From: Phocaeicola vulgatus
Lineage (GTDB): Bacteria > Bacteroidota > Bacteroidia > Bacteroidales > Tannerellaceae
NCBI GenBank assembly: GCA_022009975.1
Contig: CP091733.1
Location: 1,849,001 to 1,913,000 of the forward strand
Direction of reading: 5' to 3'
DNA: 64,000 nucleotides
Below the pieces are notes generated by a model. It made no database searches. It was not told where the DNA came from and worked only from the letters and a program-made list of their open reading frames with translations. The translations under genes and the position numbers were made by a program. This document shows, one piece after another, positions 60,045 through 64,000 of this stretch (its first letter is position 1; each line of letters begins with the position of its first letter).

Positions 60045-61232
60045 TTATTCCTCCTCTTTTTCTCTTAATAACTGAATCGCTTTATCATCATAGGAAGAAA
60101 CCGGGTGTACTTTCATATTTGGCACCAATTTGTGATATCCTTCAACAACGACCCTTTCGTTTTCTCCCAATCCCCTCTCTATCACAACGGAGTTCTCGAC
60201 CTCCGGACCTATTTGCACAAATCGTTTTTCAGCCACATCATCCCTGCGTATCACATAAATGAAAGCTCCTCCCTTTTCTACAGACAAAGCCTTGCGCGGA
60301 ACAACTATTGCCCTTTCCCGCACATCCAACAAAAGTTTCACCCTTGTTGACTGACCGGGCAACAGTTTCCGGTTGGGGTTGGGAAGGATGGCACGCACCG
60401 TAAATGTCCCGGTACTTGGATTAACCGACGGGTCTGCAAAATCCACAATTCCTTTTATCGGATACTCCGTATTGTCTGCCAAAGTCACTGTCACTGTCGG
60501 TTGCCATGAACGTGTCGTATCCCGTTCTCCAAACTTTACATTCCTACGTTCCGCCCTTAAATAATCCAACGCCGTCATCTTAAACTCCACTTTGACGGTA
60601 TCGCTCTTCACCACCACTGCCAATTTGGATTTCCGTGCCGGACCAACCAACGTTCCTACGTCAGCAAGACGTTCACTGATGTATCCTGTAATAGGAGAAG
60701 TGACACGAGTATAACTTAATTCCAAATTGGCTTGTTCCAAATCAGCCTCGCTCATCGCTATATCCGCCTCCGCATTCTCCTTGGCGGCAATGGCATTATC
60801 CAAATCCAATTGGCTGGCGGCATGCTGTTCGTACAACGGAGTCAAACGCTCCACGTCCCTTGCCGCTTTTGCTGCTTGCACTTGATTCTTTTTCAACTGA
60901 GCTTTTGCCTTCGCCGCTTTCGCTTTATATAATGCAGGGCTGATAATAAACAAAGGATCCCCTTGATGAACCATTTTTCCCTCTTCAAACAACAAACTTT
61001 CCAAATAACCTTCTACTCTGGCATGAATCTCCACGAAACTTTCTGCTTTAATGCTGCCCACATATTCTCCGTAAATCTGCATGTCCTTCTTGACGGGTTT
61101 GTCCACAATGACTATCGGTAACTGCTTTTCTTCTTTCTTTTTGCAACTTACCAAAACCATTCCACAACAAAACAGCATAAATAAGCTCCACAATCTTTTG
61201 AATGAAAAATTCATTCGAGTCATCCTCTCCAT
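60045..61232 (-). CDS. RND efflux periplasmic adaptor (membrane fusion) lipoprotein, AcrA type
   Basis: 395 residues. Lipobox in FMLFCCGMVLVSCKKKEEKQ; lipoyl half-motif EIHARVEGYLESLLFEEGKM, alpha-helical hairpin (QLDLDNAIAAKENAEADIAM), second lipoyl half YTRVTSPITGYISERLADVG, beta-barrel and membrane-proximal domains (DFADPSVNPSTGTFTVRAIL, VVEGYHKLVPNMKVHPVSSY). It links pump to outer-membrane channel. First gene of the adaptor-pump-channel operon. No regulator gene is seen next to it. Confidence 0.92.
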   Translation of the reverse strand: MERMTRMNFSFKRLWSLFMLFCCGMVLVSCKKKEEKQLPIVIVDKPVKKDMQIYGEYVGSIKAESFVEIHARVEGYLESLLFEEGKMVHQGDPLFIISPALYKAKAAKAKAQLKKNQVQAAKAARDVERLTPLYEQHAASQLDLDNAIAAKENAEADIAMSEADLEQANLELSYTRVTSPITGYISERLADVGTLVGPARKSKLAVVVKSDTVKVEFKMTALDYLRAERRNVKFGERDTTRSWQPTVTVTLADNTEYPIKGIVDFADPSVNPSTGTFTVRAILPNPNRKLLPGQSTRVKLLLDVRERAIVVPRKALSVEKGGAFIYVIRRDDVAEKRFVQIGPEVENSVVIERGLGENERVVVEGYHKLVPNMKVHPVSSYDDKAIQLLREKEEE

Positions 61233-61477
61233 ACTTTTTATATTATAATTTCACAATCTATAATGACTTATATGAATGAAAGAACCGTACCAAAAGCCCA
61301 TTTCTTTTGTTAAAAGCAGTTACATATATCTTTTACAGTCCCTTCTGTCGCACATTGTGCGGAGTCATGGGAAAACAGAAATGGGGAAAGGGATGTGGAA
61401 AATGTAGAATTCTTCCACAAAGTAAGTGCAACCTCTCCCCATGAATGAGAGTAACAAGTACAATAAAGAAAAGATTT
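61233..61477. other. Intergenic stretch, nothing supported
   Basis: Lies between the efflux operon and the end of the WG-repeat gene. It must contain the efflux promoter on the minus strand, but no clear consensus was found. An inverted-repeat candidate around CATGGGGAGAGG is weak. Confidence 0.3.
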
Positions 61478-64000
61478 TCATAATATTTCCCATATTGTTT
61501 GATCATTCTCATCATCAAAACCTATTTTCCTTAACGTTATTTCTGTCTCAATTCTATAAGAGGCAATATCTTTCTTACTATCTCTAAACATTCGTCGAGC
61601 AACATTTGTTCTTCTTCCATCAATGAAATGAACAAGTAGTCTACTAACTTTCTTATTGTTAAACCTACAAGACTCTACTACGCCCGTTAATGTTTCTTCT
61701 AATGAAAAGTCAGAATCCTTATCTCCCTTTGACATTGGTTTTTTCAGATTTCTTTCCGTTATGACACGGAGATTATAAAGACTTTTACCAAAGATAAGGT
61801 CTGCAAAAGCAAGATTGCAACACTCTTTATTGTCATCAAACAAATCTCTCTTATTCATATCAAGACAACTCTTTTTACTTAAACCACACAAAACCCCTGC
61901 TATATTCAAAATATATTTCTTTTCCTCCTCTTTCACAAACCGTCCTTTAAGTGCTATCGGATAATTATAATCCGCATCTAATTTTATTATATGATTATTT
62001 ATTACACCTATCAATCTGCTACGAAAAGAACCTATTTCGTCATATTGATGTTTTACTACTTCTATACCATCTTTATTCTCAATCCCCCATTTGCCAGCAA
62101 TCATGGTTTTCTTCCATCCATCCTGCAAATTTATAGAATACTCCACAATCTCTCTTCCATATTTGTCAATCAAACTATATTCACCACCTTTGACAATTTT
62201 AGCTTTACCGTTCCGCAAATCATCTATGCTGTTATATTCAATATCCAGCACAAAATCCATATTCACGGTGCTAAATATCCCCCACTTTTCATGTCTTTGT
62301 ACTTTGTACAATCCAGTAGCCCAAAACATAATATTATCATATTCTACTGGTAAAATTACAGTTTGATTAGAAGAAAGCAATCCATAAAGTTCAAATTCTT
62401 CTATTATAACACAATTATCTATCTGTGTCGTTTGTTTAAGAGTAATAGGCTTCCCATTACCATCAAGATAACCATGAAGCGTCTTCCATATCTTGTCAGG
62501 ATGAACAAGTACTGCCTCTGCTTTTCCATCAATGAATTCTCCAATACTATCATAAATGCATGAAGTAATACTATTGCCATTTATATCACAAAGTCCCCAT
62601 TTTTTTTCTTTTACTTTATAAATATTAGATTTCCATGGAACAATACTTGAATATTTAGCCCCGATCAATACTTCTCCGTTCAAATCAGTTACGCCCCATT
62701 TCCCATGACGCTTGAAAAGTACACATTGATTAATTACATCATAATCCATCGCATCACATTTAATGACACCGTTCCAATCAACAACTTTTTGAGCATATTG
62801 ATCTACTAAACCTATAAAAGAATCTACACAGACTTGGTAATATCCACTTACCAAGTATTTAGGCTCTACAGTAAATATGGGCGCAATAAGTTGCGTTGTA
62901 TTATAACCAAACCCCCATAATCCATCTTCTTTAAAAGCCTCAGCTCTTGACCCACTTTCTCTCATTTGATTAAGTGCTTCTTGATAACTTTGTCTGTTTA
63001 TCCATTCTTTCTCATATAGTTCTGCTATCTTATTCTTATCAATAATTGACTCAATATACTCTTTAAAGTCCTCTGTATGGTTTTCAAAATATTGTTTATT
63101 AGCATCAAAATAGAAAGGTTTACAATATTCATCATCATAAGTCAGTTGATCAAGTGACACCAGAATGCCATTACAGCCTGATACTTCCATTCTATATTCC
63201 CATTCGTCATTTTGATTCAACCAATTACATTTGAGAATCAATTCCTGCTTTTTTTCTGACTCTCTTTGCGCTTCTTTATCAAAGACGAACACATTACGAT
63301 GATTATCAAATAAAGTTTCTTTATAATTCAACCCTCTCATATATTCATATGAAATATCACTATCACTTCCAAAAATCCAAAGCACTTGCACACCATTTAG
63401 TCTATAAAAACGGTCTCTATCTACAATAAAATCCGTATAATGATCTTTCTTTTGAAGTTCTAATACACACATACGACCTTGATATATGAATGAAATATCA
63501 GGTCTACGCCATTTCATATAACCAGTATTTCCATGCATTATTTTATCCATGTACACATTAGATACACCTTTGCTCCTACTTTCTTCACTATCAAGAACTG
63601 AAAATATTAATTCTTTTAATTCTTGGCTCTTAGGTTTGCCATCGTTTACAGGTGAATCAACAATAACCTTTCTATCTCCGCCTGACAGATTGCGCCATAA
63701 ACAAGGAACATCTGATTGTCTTTTCGCATGAATAAAGAATAAAGTTTGAAGTCTATGAGCTATTTTTACAGGTTCCTTACAGCAACCACATTTCCATGCC
63801 GTATGACCTTCCATGTATGCTTCTGACAAAATACGACTTCTTAGCGCAATTTCAGCAGCAGTACTATTTTCAAAATATTTATTGGCATCTATTGCTTCAT
63901 CTTTTTCATCATAGACTTGCCGAATGGAACGAAATATTTCATTATTTGAATCATTTATAATTTCAGGAAAATCTTTATCGTCTACAATAGTACCATCTGA
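61478..64000 (-). CDS. CoiA/DUF6035-like nuclease protein with WG repeats (runs off the window)
   Basis: The frame stays open from 64000, so the N-terminus is outside; over 840 residues are visible. Near 63780 a zinc-binding KCGCCKEPV motif is followed by HRLQTLFFIHAKRQ, then RRPDISFIYQGRMCVLELQK, a PD-(D/E)XK-type D...ExQ/K pattern, as in CoiA-like and DUF6035 proteins. The middle holds about six WG beta-repeats (GLWGFGYNTTQLIAPIFT, GKWGVTDLNGEVLIGAKYSS, KKWGLCDINGNSITSCIYDS, EKWGIFSTVNMDFVLDIEYN, GKWGIENKDGIEVVKHQYDE). The C-terminal 100 residues are a small beta-rich domain (LTGVVESCRFNNKKVSRLLV). A DNA-acting enzyme with a binding scaffold is inferred; a defence role is possible but unproven. 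Confidence 0.65.
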   Translation of the reverse strand, partial: SDGTIVDDKDFPEIINDSNNEIFRSIRQVYDEKDEAIDANKYFENSTAAEIALRSRILSEAYMEGHTAWKCGCCKEPVKIAHRLQTLFFIHAKRQSDVPCLWRNLSGGDRKVIVDSPVNDGKPKSQELKELIFSVLDSEESRSKGVSNVYMDKIMHGNTGYMKWRRPDISFIYQGRMCVLELQKKDHYTDFIVDRDRFYRLNGVQVLWIFGSDSDISYEYMRGLNYKETLFDNHRNVFVFDKEAQRESEKKQELILKCNWLNQNDEWEYRMEVSGCNGILVSLDQLTYDDEYCKPFYFDANKQYFENHTEDFKEYIESIIDKNKIAELYEKEWINRQSYQEALNQMRESGSRAEAFKEDGLWGFGYNTTQLIAPIFTVEPKYLVSGYYQVCVDSFIGLVDQYAQKVVDWNGVIKCDAMDYDVINQCVLFKRHGKWGVTDLNGEVLIGAKYSSIVPWKSNIYKVKEKKWGLCDINGNSITSCIYDSIGEFIDGKAEAVLVHPDKIWKTLHGYLDGNGKPITLKQTTQIDNCVIIEEFELYGLLSSNQTVILPVEYDNIMFWATGLYKVQRHEKWGIFSTVNMDFVLDIEYNSIDDLRNGKAKIVKGGEYSLIDKYGREIVEYSINLQDGWKKTMIAGKWGIENKDGIEVVKHQYDEIGSFRSRLIGVINNHIIKLDADYNYPIALKGRFVKEEEKKYILNIAGVLCGLSKKSCLDMNKRDLFDDNKECCNLAFADLIFGKSLYNLRVITERNLKKPMSKGDKDSDFSLEETLTGVVESCRFNNKKVSRLLVHFIDGRRTNVARRMFRDSKKDIASYRIETEITLRKIGFDDENDQTIWEIL

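Overview
The window looks like a Bacteroidales chromosome, most likely Parabacteroides or a close relative. The evidence is the TTTG-N19/20-TAnnTTTG promoters, BspA-like leucine-rich and InlB-type surface proteins with type IX secretion-like C-termini, GH2/GH97/GH5 glycosidases, an ISAon1-type insertion sequence, and the speA-ffh-folD-tRNA-His block. The genus is an inference.

Layout. 1-11.7 kb: four tandem leftward GH2 beta-galactosidase genes (copy 1 cut by the window edge), with hairpins between units. 11.7-15.9 kb: a 39-residue membrane peptide, an ISAs1-family element, mgtC, the 3' end of a lost mgtA and a damaged porin-like gene. 15.9-20.3 kb: a TonB-dependent receptor and a PepSY membrane protein behind a cobalamin riboswitch. 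20.5-24.3 kb: a decayed restriction-modification locus (HTH gene, C5 methyltransferase split by an ISAon1-type element, stub of a third gene). 24.7-28 kb: superoxide dismutase, then a duplicated, internally deleted AbiE-like locus around an intact HigBA module. 28-33.5 kb: two large surface proteins. 33.7-40.1 kb: a scrap yard with an IS1182-type element, 22-bp iteron-like repeats, a MobV fragment, pieces of GH97 and GH5 genes, an AAA/DUF4143 ATPase and a truncated regulator. 40.1-47.8 kb: a Dna2-like nuclease-helicase, topB, serS and an NlpC/P60 lipoprotein. 47.8-50.9 kb: HU-like protein, small proteins and several repeat tracts. 50.9-55.5 kb: speA, ffh, folD and two identical tRNA-His genes. 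55.5-61.3 kb: an RND efflux operon. 61.5-64 kb: a large nuclease-like protein with WG repeats that runs off the window.

Caution. Many conserved genes carry single-base indels, often in homopolymers, including serS (twice), topB, the RND permease and sodB. Because seryl-tRNA synthetase is essential, a good share of these are probably base-calling errors. Frameshifted genes are therefore described by their reconstructed product, and I mark as real decay only lesions such as IS insertion, large deletions and fused fragments.
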